Source: Aquanectria penicillioides
Lineage: Eukaryota; Ascomycota; Sordariomycetes; Hypocreales; Nectriaceae
NCBI GenBank assembly: GCA_003415625.1
Contig: PYIU01000003.1
Coordinates: forward strand, 2,418,001 to 2,482,000
DNA length: 64,000 bases
Reading direction: 5' to 3'
Shown: positions 21,326-32,396 of the stretch, piece after piece
Numbering within the stretch: the first letter of the stretch is position 1
Layout of the letters: every line of letters begins with the position of its first letter
Made by a program: the position numbers and the translations under genes
The notes under the pieces: model-generated
The model's database searches: none
The model's input: the letters and a program-made list of their open reading frames with translations, nothing else
What the model was told of the DNA's origin: nothing

Positions 21326-22456
21326 ATGGTAAGATGAGGCCTATCACAAAGGAATCCCTCCGGGGTTTGCTTTGCTTTCTTTTTCATGACAGAAATGTCA
21401 ATTGCTCGTTGAGAGTCACCGCAAGTTGCTTCGGACGGAGGACGAGCATATCTGAAGCGCAAATTGCTGACTCGGGGGTTTGTGACAGGTTTTCCACAAG
21501 TTGGTGAAGAACAGCGCTTACTACAGGTGAGTTGAATCTCTGAGTGAAACCGATTATTCCCTAAAGACGATGCTGACGAGAACCACAGCCGCTACCAGAC
21601 CAAGTACAAGCGCAGACGTCAAGGCAAGACCGACTACTACGCCCGAAAGCGCCTCATCACCCAGGCCAAGAACAAGTACAATGCTCCCAAGTACCGCCTG
21701 GTCGTCCGATTCACCAACAAGGACATCATCTGCCAGATCGTGAGCTCTGAGATCTCTGGCGACAAGGTCTTCGTCTCTGCCTACTCCCACGAGCTTAAGG
21801 CCTACGGCATCGAGCACGGTCTTACCAACTGGGCTGCTGCTTACGCTACCGGTCTCCTCATTGCCCGTCGTGCCCTGAAGAAGCTCGGCCTCGATGAGGA
21901 CTTCACTGGTGTCGAGGAGGCCGATGGTGAGTTCACTCTCACCGAGGCTGCCGAGACCGACGACGGCGAGCGCCGCCCCTTCAAGGCCTTCCTTGATGTC
22001 GGTCTTGCCCGCACCTCCACTGGTGCCCGTGTCTTCGGTGCCATGAAGGGTGCCTCTGACGGTGGTATCTTCGTCCCCCACTCCGAGAAGCGATTCCCTG
22101 GTTTTGATATGGAGACCAAGGAGCTCGACTCTGATGTCCTCCGCAGCTACATCTACGGCGGCCACGTCGCCGAGTACATGGAGACCCTCGCCGATGATGA
22201 TGAGGAGCGCTTCCGCAGCCAGTTCCAGAAGTACATCGATGACGATGTTGAGGCTGACGGTCTTGAGGACCTCTACACCGAGGCCCACAAGGCTATCCGT
22301 GAGGACCCCTTCAAGAAGTACGAGTCTGATGCTCCCAAGAAGACCAAGGAGGAGTGGAAGGCTATCTCTAAGAAGTTCCGATCCGTCAAGCTTACCAAGG
22401 CTGAGAAGGAGGAGCGCGTCAAGCAGCGCATCCAGGAGCTCCTGGACGAGGAGTAA
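21326..22456 (+). CDS. RPL5: 60S ribosomal protein L5 (uL18)
   Basis: Three exons: 21326-21328 (only the ATG codon), 21489-21526 and 21589-22456, giving 302 aa, the expected length. The joined N-terminus reads MVFHKLVKNSAYYSRYQTKY. The rest is typical L5: YYARKRLITQAKNKY, GLTNWAAAYATGLL, FLDVGLARTSTGARVFGAMKG, MKGASDGG, GGHVAEYMETL, and a basic C-terminal KKFRSVKLTKAEKEERVKQR. L5 binds 5S rRNA with L11 and enters the central protuberance of the 60S subunit. Codon use is strongly biased to C-ending codons, as expected for high expression. The 160-nt first intron after ATG is a common place for control in fungal ribosomal protein genes. Confidence 0.97.
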
Positions 22457-24915
22457 AAAGTTGGTTGGTTTGTGGACATTTGAGGATTGTTACCTTGGCA
22501 TTGGGTTTGGAGTTTCGAGGAAAGGAAATGTCCGTATCAAGGGTCATGCGAATGAAAAAAAAGATACCTTCCAGCCAAATTCCATAGCTGCGGTGAACTG
22601 GTGTCTCATTGTACTCCAAGAAATCGGTCCCCTTGTGCCATGCTTTGTAGACTGACATCACATTTGTGTGGGCATTTGTTGACGTGTGGCACGCATAATG
22701 TAGGGTTGATGTCGCGAAAGCACGCCACGGACATGGGATACTATAATTGCAGGTCGGAGCGCCGTTGGGCCGTGTGGTTCGAGATTTGCAGTGCCCGGCA
22801 TACACACCCAGAATAACCTCATTTCGTCAGGGATGGGATCAGAATGGGAAGACGGTAATGCGGATATAAATACTCTTTATAGCCTGTAGTCATGAAAACT
22901 TTGTGCGTGGGTGTGTGTGTTTGGGGGTATGGGTGTGCATAGGAAGGCAAATGCGGGAATTAGATGGAAATGGTTTTCCTTGACTTGGTTGGATGTGGAG
23001 GCGAGAGAAACCCTGGAACCGTGGAGCTGGAGGCATGAAATATGGTGATTTTCACAGTCGGAGATGGATATCGGCATTTGATCAGGGGAGATGTGAAACA
23101 AATCTCTAGGAGATGGACGGGACACGCCGATGGAAGAGAGGACGGAAAGGCACGAAAAGATGTGCCATATTTCCTGAATGATTTGAATTTCTTCTTCGCA
23201 TTGAAGGCTATTGTCAATGGTGAACTGGGCATTGTCGTGTTGCTACGGAAGAGGAGAGTTTGGCCATTTCTTTCTGGAAATCTAGTGTGCTCCACTGCTC
23301 AATCTTGCCTCGCCTCCCCTTCCTTTACCTCGCCTCACATCTTAGCCCAGGCGGGCCAGGCCTGGCTTGGCCCTGCCTCGGGCTCAGGTTGTGCGCAGGT
23401 TCGCGCGCGGGTGACCTTTGGGAGCTCGGAGCCGTGGTCGGCAGGCGGAACGGGGTCTCCCGATCAGACAATCCACTTGTGCAGTGACGATATGGTCGGG
23501 GGTGGCGCGTGCAGGGCGGGTTCAACGGTGCTGTTCAGGCAACAGATTCCCCACCGCGTTACTTCCAGGCCATGGGACAGTACGTACACACATAGTAAGG
23601 ACGATGGAGACGCTACCAGAGCCATGGCTGGGTTGTGGTTCTTGGATGTGCGGCGTTGTGGGTGGGCGGTCAGTGGTGCAAGTGCCTCAGAAGAGCAGTT
23701 CGGCGAAACCTAGCGAGAGGTCTGGACCGACGGGAGCGATGGCAATCCTCCAGGTCGCAGGGCCCTGGTTGGTGTAGAGAACGGGGCTGAGAGGCATGCT
23801 ATGTGTAACCTAAGCCGCCATATGCGTCTCGACTGTGGTAGTCGCAGGAAGCGGATGCAGTCGGGTGCGGTATCATTGTGTGCAAGTGAGTAATCAGTTG
23901 TCGTAGGGCTACAGTAAGTAGGCTCTATCTGTTGTGAACTGGAGATTGCCAAGCACCAGGGTGGCGGAAGGCCAGCAAAAAAGAAAAAGAAAAAGGGGAG
24001 ATCCGACCTGTGTTACCCTGGGAGCCCAAACACCTCTAGGACGTCTGGATGATGATGATGACATCGCCTTGTTCCGGCACTACACTGGCATTTCGAGCAG
24101 TGCCAAGCCCGCGCCCATGGCGCATCGTAACTCTTTTCGTACAGTGCACTTGATACCTTGCCGGGCCACATGCGATAGGGTGTGACGTTTGAACGGTGGG
24201 CTGGTTTTTCGTAGGGCAGCCGTGCGGGCTGCCGAGTGCCAAAGGCATGAGCCACGAGCTACCAGAATGGTTTTGTGGGACATGACGTTGGCGACAGCAC
24301 AAGGAGACATTGTGACGCCGCCCCCTTTTCTTCAGTTTGCCCTCCCGCCCCTCAACGATGCCAGCCTTCCGTGTCTTAAAAAGTCTTTGGAGGTGAAGGC
24401 GCTGGTGGTGATAAGAAAAATAAAATAAAACAATACACTGGATCTGATTGCGTGCGCTGGAGGAGAGTGGATTACCAGGCCTCGCCCTCGCTAACTTGCC
24501 TCAATATCATCTGTTGTCCGTTGGTCACCAGGGTCCCATCGCCATCTATCCCATGCCATTACTCGCCCGGCGCCATCTGCGGAGGTAGCCTGACGTCGTA
24601 CGCGACAAGATTTCCCTGGCACCTTCTCCATGCACATGGCAATATTCAATATTACATCTACTTGCGCATACTGCTTCCTAAGGCAACGCCGATCCTACTG
24701 TTCTGGGACTACGCCGCCCGAAGCCTCCTCTACCCGCGCCATTGTAGCCATAATTTTTTAACACATCATGAACGTCAAACCTGGTCAACAGTAAACATGG
24801 AAGTTTACCTATCTGTCTACCTACCCAGACACAGAAAGACACGCATAACCTTGAGTGATGTACTTGAGTGTCGTGCCTATTTACCACTTAGTACTTCGTA
24901 CCTTGGTTCGGTGCT

Positions 24916-24934
24916 GGGTAGGTAGGTAGGTAGG
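24916..24934 (+). repeat. GGTA tetranucleotide repeat
   Basis: Four consecutive GGTA units. The same motif, or its complement TACC, recurs near 7355-7500, 40228-40283, 40498-40560 and 48005-48022, always between genes. Confidence 0.8.
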
Positions 24935-25504
24935 CCGGTAAGGCAAGGTAAGTTTGGGTAGCGAGACTCAGGACAGTGCCTCGGACAGAACAACATGTGC
25001 AGCAGGCCAGTATAGCGGTAGGTACGCAGACACGGACACAATCAAAGCAAGACGAGCAAAACATGACACAAAAAAGGACTCTCCTCCACATCCCAACACC
25101 CTTTGCCGGGGGGCGTGTCGCCCTTTCCGTCAATTCCGAACTATCGCCAACCTATCCCATCCCATCCCGCCGACACAGTCCCTCCACAAATCCCATCCTG
25201 GTTTAATCACCAACCATTTCCTTGGTCAGCTCCAAACTCCGGCCGCTGCAGTTCCCCGTTTGCTTCCATGGGTCAAAAATACAATAATAAATCCTCCACA
25301 CACACACACCACACCCACACACATACATATGCTCGCATATACCTACAGTACCTTAGGTACATGACCAAGTCCCCTACCCACGTACGACCCTGGCTTCGCC
25401 ATCCCGGCTCAAGTTTAAACTACCCCGCTACTAAAATGAACCTACTGTCCTTGCCCTCCTCCACCTTTGGCCTGGGCTGAGACCAGTACCAAGCTGTTGA
25501 GTGA

Positions 25505-25520
25505 GCGCGCGCGCGCGCGC
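25505..25520. repeat. (GC)8 alternating tract
   Basis: Sixteen nt of perfect GC dinucleotide repeat, ~360 nt upstream of the LRR gene start. Alternating GC tracts can adopt Z-DNA under negative supercoiling; an actual role here is inference. Confidence 0.85.
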
Positions 25521-25880
25521 ACTAAGGCTTATCCACTGGAAACGCTTATGCCGATACCGATACCGTACCCAGTACCTCGCTCTACCGAGTACAAGTCACA
25601 AACCGACCACCCATTCCGGGATCTTAGCTGCTTGTCTTGGTCCCTATCCAAGCCCGGTACTACCACCATCCAACGACTTTGTTGGCCACCCACACCACCC
25701 GATCTCCATATCCCATCTGTCCATCTATCTCCCACCTCGCACCTCCTCCCATTCTCTCATCCCAACCTCTTTCATTCTATACTCCACCACTCCAACCGCC
25801 GCCTTCATCATCGCTTCAATAAACGGCTCTTTTTCTATCATTGCCATCGCCGTCGCCGTCGCCCCCGCCTCGAGTCCAGC

Positions 25881-28800
25881 ATGGAGCAGGTCCACGGCGT
25901 CGACGTGAGCTGGATGACCCACGGCGCTCCGAAAGGCATGTGCTCTCCCGTTCGCCACCCACCCGCACTATCGCCAGTTGCGCATTGCATCATCACCATC
26001 GAAATCTCCCCTCCGAAATCCTCGAACTAACTTTTCTCTCTAGAGAAAGCGCCAAAGACTTCGCCGCCGTCGAAGACACCCTCGCCTGCCCTTCCCCGAC
26101 AAATCCCTGGCGCATCAGCCAGGGCGCCGGCTTCGGCCTCAATAGATCACTCTCCAAATGGCCAATCCACGCCTCCCAACGGCTCGAACCCCCCAAGAAG
26201 ACTCTCGCGATCCGGCTCGATAGACAAACAAAGCCCAACGGGGACCCCACCGCAGCGTCGCAATTCCTGGTTCTCTAATATCTCAGCAAAGTTCTCTTCC
26301 AGCTCACCTCCCACCAATTCAGCTTCATATATTCAACCGTTGCCATCGCCCTCACAAGAAGACCCCCCAGCGCCCAAGATCACACCTACGAAGAACGCCG
26401 TTTTACAACACGCTACAAAGCCCGAAGGCAATGGCCCTTACACTCCAGCACCTCCCAGGGGCAACCAGGCTGGTTTCTTAGGCGTTTTTCGTCGTCTCTC
26501 CTCATCATCTGGCGCGCTGGGCCCTGCTAGCAAGCTGGGACACGGATTGGTAGAACGCGTGGTATTGAACGTGGATCAGAAGCGAGAGCGATGCCCCATA
26601 TCCGAGTTGCATGGCTCCAAGCTGAGAAGGGTGGCGTTTTGCGTTGATGTTGAGATTGCCCCGATGCCGAAATACAGCGACAAGGACCAGGCACACTCTA
26701 AACCCGCCGATATGGCCCATAAAAAGAAATTGACCGAAAAGGGCGAGGGCGATGCTCTCAAAAACCCCAAGGCTGCAGAGCAGCAGAAGGAGACGAACGG
26801 CGTCGCCAAGAGCCCTAGCGAACCCCCAAAGGAACCCGAAAAGGTGGGGGTCCCTAACGATGCAGGAATCAAGGATCAGAGCACGAACGGCAATGCAACG
26901 CCTGCTCCTGAGAACACAAAGAAGAAGGAGAAAAAAAAGAAGAGTGAAGAAGAGCGCAAGGCTAGGAAAGAGAAGAAGCGCAAGCTCGCAGAGGCCAATG
27001 GGTCTATCCCTATGGAGATTCACTACGATACCAGTGACTCGTCCTCCAACTCCGGCACTGGAACTCCTAAGACGACATCGTATCCAACTACCAACCCCGT
27101 GCGAATTTATCGAAGGTGCTGTCAGCTTCGTGAAACACCCATCCTTAAAAAGATCACAGAGCAGCTCACCGACTCGGCCAACCATTCCTCTTCGACTGGG
27201 CTAGTCAATAAACTAGACCTCACCGATTATTGGTTGCAGTTGCCTGACCTAGTTACTCTTGGAGATTTTTTAGCTGTTGTACCTGTACGAGAAGTTCTCC
27301 TGGAGAATAGCGGCCTGAGTGATGAAGGGCTCAGGGTTATTCTGGCTGGCCTTTTGGCAGCGAAGCGGCCTATTCCGAGGAAGCGAAAAGCTAAGCAAGA
27401 GAAGGAGGAGCAAGGCGGCGTGGTTGAACGAGTGGTACTGAAAAACAACAAACTCGGCCCTGACGGATGGAAACACTTATCGCTCTTCATATACCTGTGC
27501 CGGTCCCTCAAGTTCCTTGATCTCTCTCAGATTCAACTGCCTCGCCAATCCCCAGCAAACCAGAACGGGTCTCTCCCTAATGGCCTCCAAATCCTCGAGG
27601 AGTTTCGGACATTTTGGGCAAAGCATTTGGGGATCGGCTCGGTGGCTCAGTGTTGGAACTTGTCAACCTTGGTGAAACGACACCAAGCATGGAGCAACTT
27701 GGGACGATAATTGACGGACTGATACGGTGTGGGGTGCGCCGACTTGGCCTGGCTCACAACCAAATCGACGACACTGGAGTCTTGCACGTGGTAAAATACA
27801 TTTCTGCTGGTATTTGTGAGGGAATTGATTTGGGCGGAAATGATCTTGGAGGCCACATGGAGAAACTCGCCTCCTCGATCCAGGACAATGGTCCATTGTG
27901 GGCGATGGGCCTCGCCGGTTGCAATTTGACACCGTCATCGCTGTGTAAAATCCTACCTACCCTTGCTAAGCTCAAGGGCCTCCGGTTCATTGATTTATCA
28001 CAAAATCAGGCATTGTTCCAATCCGTCCCGAATGCAGTTGGTCTACTTAGAAGGTAAAGACCCCCCCCTCCCCCCCCCCAAGTGTCGTTGACATGGATTT
28101 TTTTTTCCATTTCGTTTTAGAAACTGACATAATCTAGATATCTACCCAAGATGCCCTCATTAAAACGAATCCATCTTGAAAATGTCCAGTTATCATCAGA
28201 ACAGGCCATTGCATTGGTAGAAGTTCTTCCTGAGGTTCACCAACTCGCCCACATTAACCTACTCGGAAATACGGAGCTGGTGAAACTCGCTGACGCACGG
28301 ACTGAAGAGGCTCAAGAAGAAGCCTGTGCGCTGTACGCATCCCTTCTGGCAGCAACTCGAGTGTCCAAGAGTCTCATTTGTGTGGACATCGAAGTGCCGA
28401 GTGATCGGTCGGGAGAGATTGTCAAGGCTATGGCCAAGCAGGTGGTGGCATATTGTTTGCGAAACCTGGAACAGATTCAGGAAGCCGATGCAAGCACTAT
28501 TGCGGCTGTTACTGCTGACAGTCAGTCCGAGTCATCGGAAACCAAGGCACCGCCACCCTACCCCGATGTCCTTGCTCACTTGGTTGGGCATGACGTTCTT
28601 GACCCGAGCGAGTTTCCCGACGATGCAAGCTCTGCTCCAGATGAAGATTATGTCATTGGAGGTACCGGTGTCGTCAAGGCCTTGGCTTGCTGTCTGAAGA
28701 ACCGTGGCGATGAGTCTCGTAGGCAATCCGGCGAGTTCATCCGAGACGTGGAGAATGGCGTATCTAACCCAGCTTCACACATGACGACTGGAGGCAAGGC

Positions 28801-29521
28801 TAAGGATACATCGAAGCATTTACTGGCAGGCGCTCGCAAGATTCGGCAGCGGCTCCAGCCGGCTCTCAATAAAGCAAGGGCCAATCCTGGTGACGAGCAA
28901 AATCTGCGCAAGTTGATTTTCCTGGATGATACGCTGCAGGGTATCATCAAGCGGTTTGAAGACGAATACCCTGATACACGAGAGCCCGTCCACGAAGCCG
29001 CTGTGCTCGCAGCTACCAAGGACACTGCGGAGGTGCCTGTGACAGTGGCACCGATCGAGGACCCAAGCATTGCACTGTCAGACAATGATGATGAGACGGA
29101 ACTAAACATCGCCAAGCCCTTATCGAGGTCGAACTCGATGCTGTCTAAAACTCTGGCGGAGGAGGAGGGCCGGATCTTGCGTGCGGGTCATCGGTTCCGG
29201 GTGGGATTCTTTAAGCAGGAGCAAATCGACCTTCTCCGAACTATTGACGACATTGGATCGGATCCGAAGCATGTCCGAATGCTCACGGAGCTGGCCGAGG
29301 ATGTTGGCGGGGAAATGCTGGATAAGGTCAAGGAGAAGGGCCCTGTGCGAGCTTTCAAAGAACACAGGGATCTTGCCATAAAGAGTATGGAGGAAAGCGA
29401 CCCAGAACACTGGACTCGGTTTGCGGAAGCTCAACACAAGGCTCGAGCGAATATTACAGTGCCTGCTGGCATCAAGGGCACGGAGCCTCGGCCGGTGGAT
29501 GAAAGCGCCATCGCTGATTGA
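25881..29521 (+). CDS. Leucine-rich-repeat protein, Mhp1-type (one frameshift)
   Basis: Three exons: 25881-25935, 26044-28053 and 28138-29521 (about 1149 aa after one frame correction). The N-terminus is MEQVHGVDVSWMTHGAPK, then a Ser/Pro-rich region and a Lys/Glu-rich stretch (KKKEKKKKSEEERKARKEKK). Leucine-rich repeats run from about aa 430 to 800, seen as LDLTDYWLQLPDLVTLGDFL, VLLENSGLSDEGLRVIL, RLGLAHNQIDDTGV and FIDLSQNQ. Homologues in filamentous fungi are annotated as cell-wall biogenesis or microtubule-associated Mhp1 proteins; I recall this name and do not vouch for it. The first intron appears to be GC-AG (AAAG then GCATGT). Near 27609-27615 the frame changes with no usable splice sites: LQILEEFRT reads in one frame and ILGKAFGDRLGG in another. 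One lost base fits. Confidence 0.75.
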
Positions 29522-32396
29522 AACAGGAGATGGGTATCTAGCTGAAGAACTGGATGGATATGGATTGTGGAGAGCGGAGCGGAGCAGAGATTAGCAGTGT
29601 ATCATCATGGCGTTGCTGTTGTCTACGTGACTGGACTGGACAGGAAGAACAGCTTTGGATTGAAAAGGAATTTCCCATTCGCATAGCCACGGCGCTCGTT
29701 AACTTTTTTATATATATTTATATATTAGGAGTCAGTCAATTTCAAAGTTATTCCCAATGGGTAGGGGAATAGGAAACAGGCGGGAGGACAGCAAGGGCTG
29801 CGTGCCATGTGGACAACGGTATCCTCTGTGGGGAATCGACAACTTTGGGGTCTCGCGAGAGACCTGATTTAGCAGGAGCTAGACCCTTTTCTGATGTGCA
29901 GATCCTGGAGGTCCGAGAAACACGGAAGGGAATTAAAATGCCTGAGGAGAAGAGCGTACTACGAAAGATAGTGTGATGCGGTTATTCTATTTTTGTCATG
30001 TCCTGTCCCTGTGGTGCGCAAACGAGGGGGGAGAGAGACTAGCAGCTGCAAGCAATATATATGGGTGTGAGATAGATGATAGGTGATGTATGATGAACCC
30101 ACGCATGGCACATGGCTGTCTGGCCGTGCCCCTCCTTATCTCTCTGGCCCACTCTCGTGTCTTAATTAGGACGTGACATTCTTTTTTGGATCAGACTGGA
30201 AAGAACATGGACGCGGACAATGACGAGTTTAGGCGATCCAAAGCGGACGACCAGCGTAGTTGACCCTGGTCCAAGGCCAGGGCAAACAGCCAGGTCAGAC
30301 GAGGCCAAGGTGTTGCCACAGTCAGGGTCAAGGGATAAGGGTTGCGTTTGGGCTTACACAGTATGGTGAGGAGAGCCATCTGCTCTACGGTGGGTTTTGG
30401 AGAGATACGGAGGATGAAAGAGGAGACAGAGTGAGCGCGAATGGGGCTGAATGTAACGGAACTGGGCCGTTTTGGTGGTGCTTTTCTGATAGCCGGTGGC
30501 CCTTAATAAAGATGCCCCAGTCTCAATCACACTCACCTGGAACAGACGCTATGCCTATCTAGGCGGGGTGGTATTGGGGATCCTGGGAGCCCTGGAGCCC
30601 TGGAGCCCTGGGAGAGAGAGCTGTGGACGGGATGTGACGGCTGGCCTGGATGAGGCTTAGGGGCTATGGCGGGGAAGTCAAGGCACTGTCGCAGGAGCTT
30701 GCTTTCGGAAGGTTTCTCGAACATTTGGAGCTTCATCATTAGCTGGCACCCAATCTTTTTCCCATTGCTTTTTTTTCTTTTCTTTTTCTTTCCTTTCTCC
30801 ATCTTGTGACCCTGTACCCTTGCTTGCCCATAACCATGTCACTTTCCTTCTAAAACCGTTTTCTTCTAGGAAAGAGGGAAAAAAAAAAAAATAAGAAACC
30901 CTACTTAGAAAAACTGGACTCATCCTGGGCCGCCAGTCCAGCTAGCTGAACAAAGTCATCCCAATGTGAAACGTCTGATGGGGAATGGTTTCTTCTGTTC
31001 GTCTCAATCTACGCTGCCTTGCACTGCCTCTCTTGTCATCTCCCCTCTCCTCCCCCCCTCTTGGCAATGATAGACGGAGGGGAATGATTACCTATGGAGG
31101 TGGGCAAGGGTTCTTTATTTTCTTCCTTTTCTCCTGCGCCCCGGCGGTTGAGCCTGAGCCCGCATCACGCGTTGCGCATTGAGGGACGTGCCAGACGGTG
31201 GCGTCGTTCTTCCCGTCGCCGATGCTCTCGCCATCCATGCGGACCATGCGTCGGCCGTCTTGCCTCGGGCCCATTAAATCTTGCCGAGCCGGAATCACGC
31301 TCTTCAAGGCCTACGCGGTCATGGACGCGGACGCGGACGCGAACGCGAGCCAGCACTCGCAGTTAGCCGCGCTCGAATGTGCTGGTGACCGTGGTGGTAT
31401 TGATGAGCTGGCACTGCAACTAACTTCACCCCGCCTCGTTGACGATGACTCTTCGCCTGTCAAACTCGGCCCAGGCCTGAATATCATGGCGTATTAAGAC
31501 AAGGATAGTTGTCCCTGCGTTACTTTTGGTCAACTGGCTTATTCCTCGTGTGCTCAGCAGCCCGCCCGCGTCGCCGAGCAGGTTGCGAAAGGGAAGAAAA
31601 TAAGAAGCTCCATCATGGGATTTCTCATCAATGCGAGCGTCCTTGTTCAATAGCGAGTGGGTGGTCGTCCGGCCCCGGTCGCGGAGGAAGAGATGAAAAA
31701 AAAAATTATATTGGATGCGTCGCTGCACATATGGATATGCACACCACACACACTCTCTCTCTGTTGTCTCCTCCTAGCCCATTTCCCAATTTCGATTCCT
31801 TGTCATATCCCTAGTCCTTTCGTGTCAGAGCCCATATGCCTGCGCTGATCTCGAAACAGGGGGCGCATCCACTTAGACGGCTATCCGTCGGCCACGACAG
31901 TCTTGATTGGCCCAGGTGGGCAGCTGTGCTTGGGTCAACTTCATGCGGAGGCTTGCTCAGACAACCAACACTAGGCCGGGATCCCTCGCCTTGGGCCACG
32001 ACGAGCATTATCATGGGCTCGTCCCCCTAGAGCCAACGTTGACGCTTGATGTTTCTGCTTCTCCTTCTGTTGGGCTGACCTTCTTTCTTTCTTTTCCCGT
32101 CCACTCCCTCTGTTCTCTTCACCATTCCTTTCGTTTCCCTTCGCTTCTCCCCTTGGCTGGCTGCACTTCTAGTAGAAGTCCCTCTTTCTGACTTGCTTTC
32201 GCGTCTCTCATTCATTCATTCATGCCTTCTCATTCGTAGTGACAACTGTTTCTCCCCCTACCTATTGGTGAGGCAGTGCTGCCGCTTTCCTGCCTTTTGG
32301 CATTCGTCATTCCTTTCTACTTGGCTTTCATCATCCCACCCACCGCCCTCAACAACCTAGACGAATCACGTCCCGTTCCTAGCTTGACTCTTCATC
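29522..32396. other. 2.9 kb intergenic region upstream of DUF6536 gene
   Basis: It lies between two tandem plus-strand genes. A poly(A)-rich spot occurs near 30880-30892, a short GACGCG repeat at ~31322-31342, and CT-rich DNA from about 32080 leads into the DUF6536 start, consistent with a fungal promoter and leader. No coding region with a domain was found on either strand. Confidence 0.5.

Larger units (their letters stand above)
22457..25880. other. 3.4 kb intergenic region upstream of LRR gene
   Basis: It lies between RPL5 and the LRR gene, both plus-strand. The open frames (for example 23042-23713) show no domain, use unlike codons and overlap frames on the other strand. The last ~700 nt before 25881 are pyrimidine-rich, as in fungal promoters and leaders. 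Simple repeats at 24916-24934, ~25298-25326 and 25505-25520 are the only structure seen. Confidence 0.5.

Noticed and set aside
21329..21488. snoRNA in the first RPL5 intron
   Set aside because: The C-like and D-like motifs (near GATGA and CTGA) do not match consensus or spacing.
23042..23713. 223-codon frame between RPL5 and the LRR gene
   Set aside because: No domain, unnatural composition and several overlapping frames on both strands.
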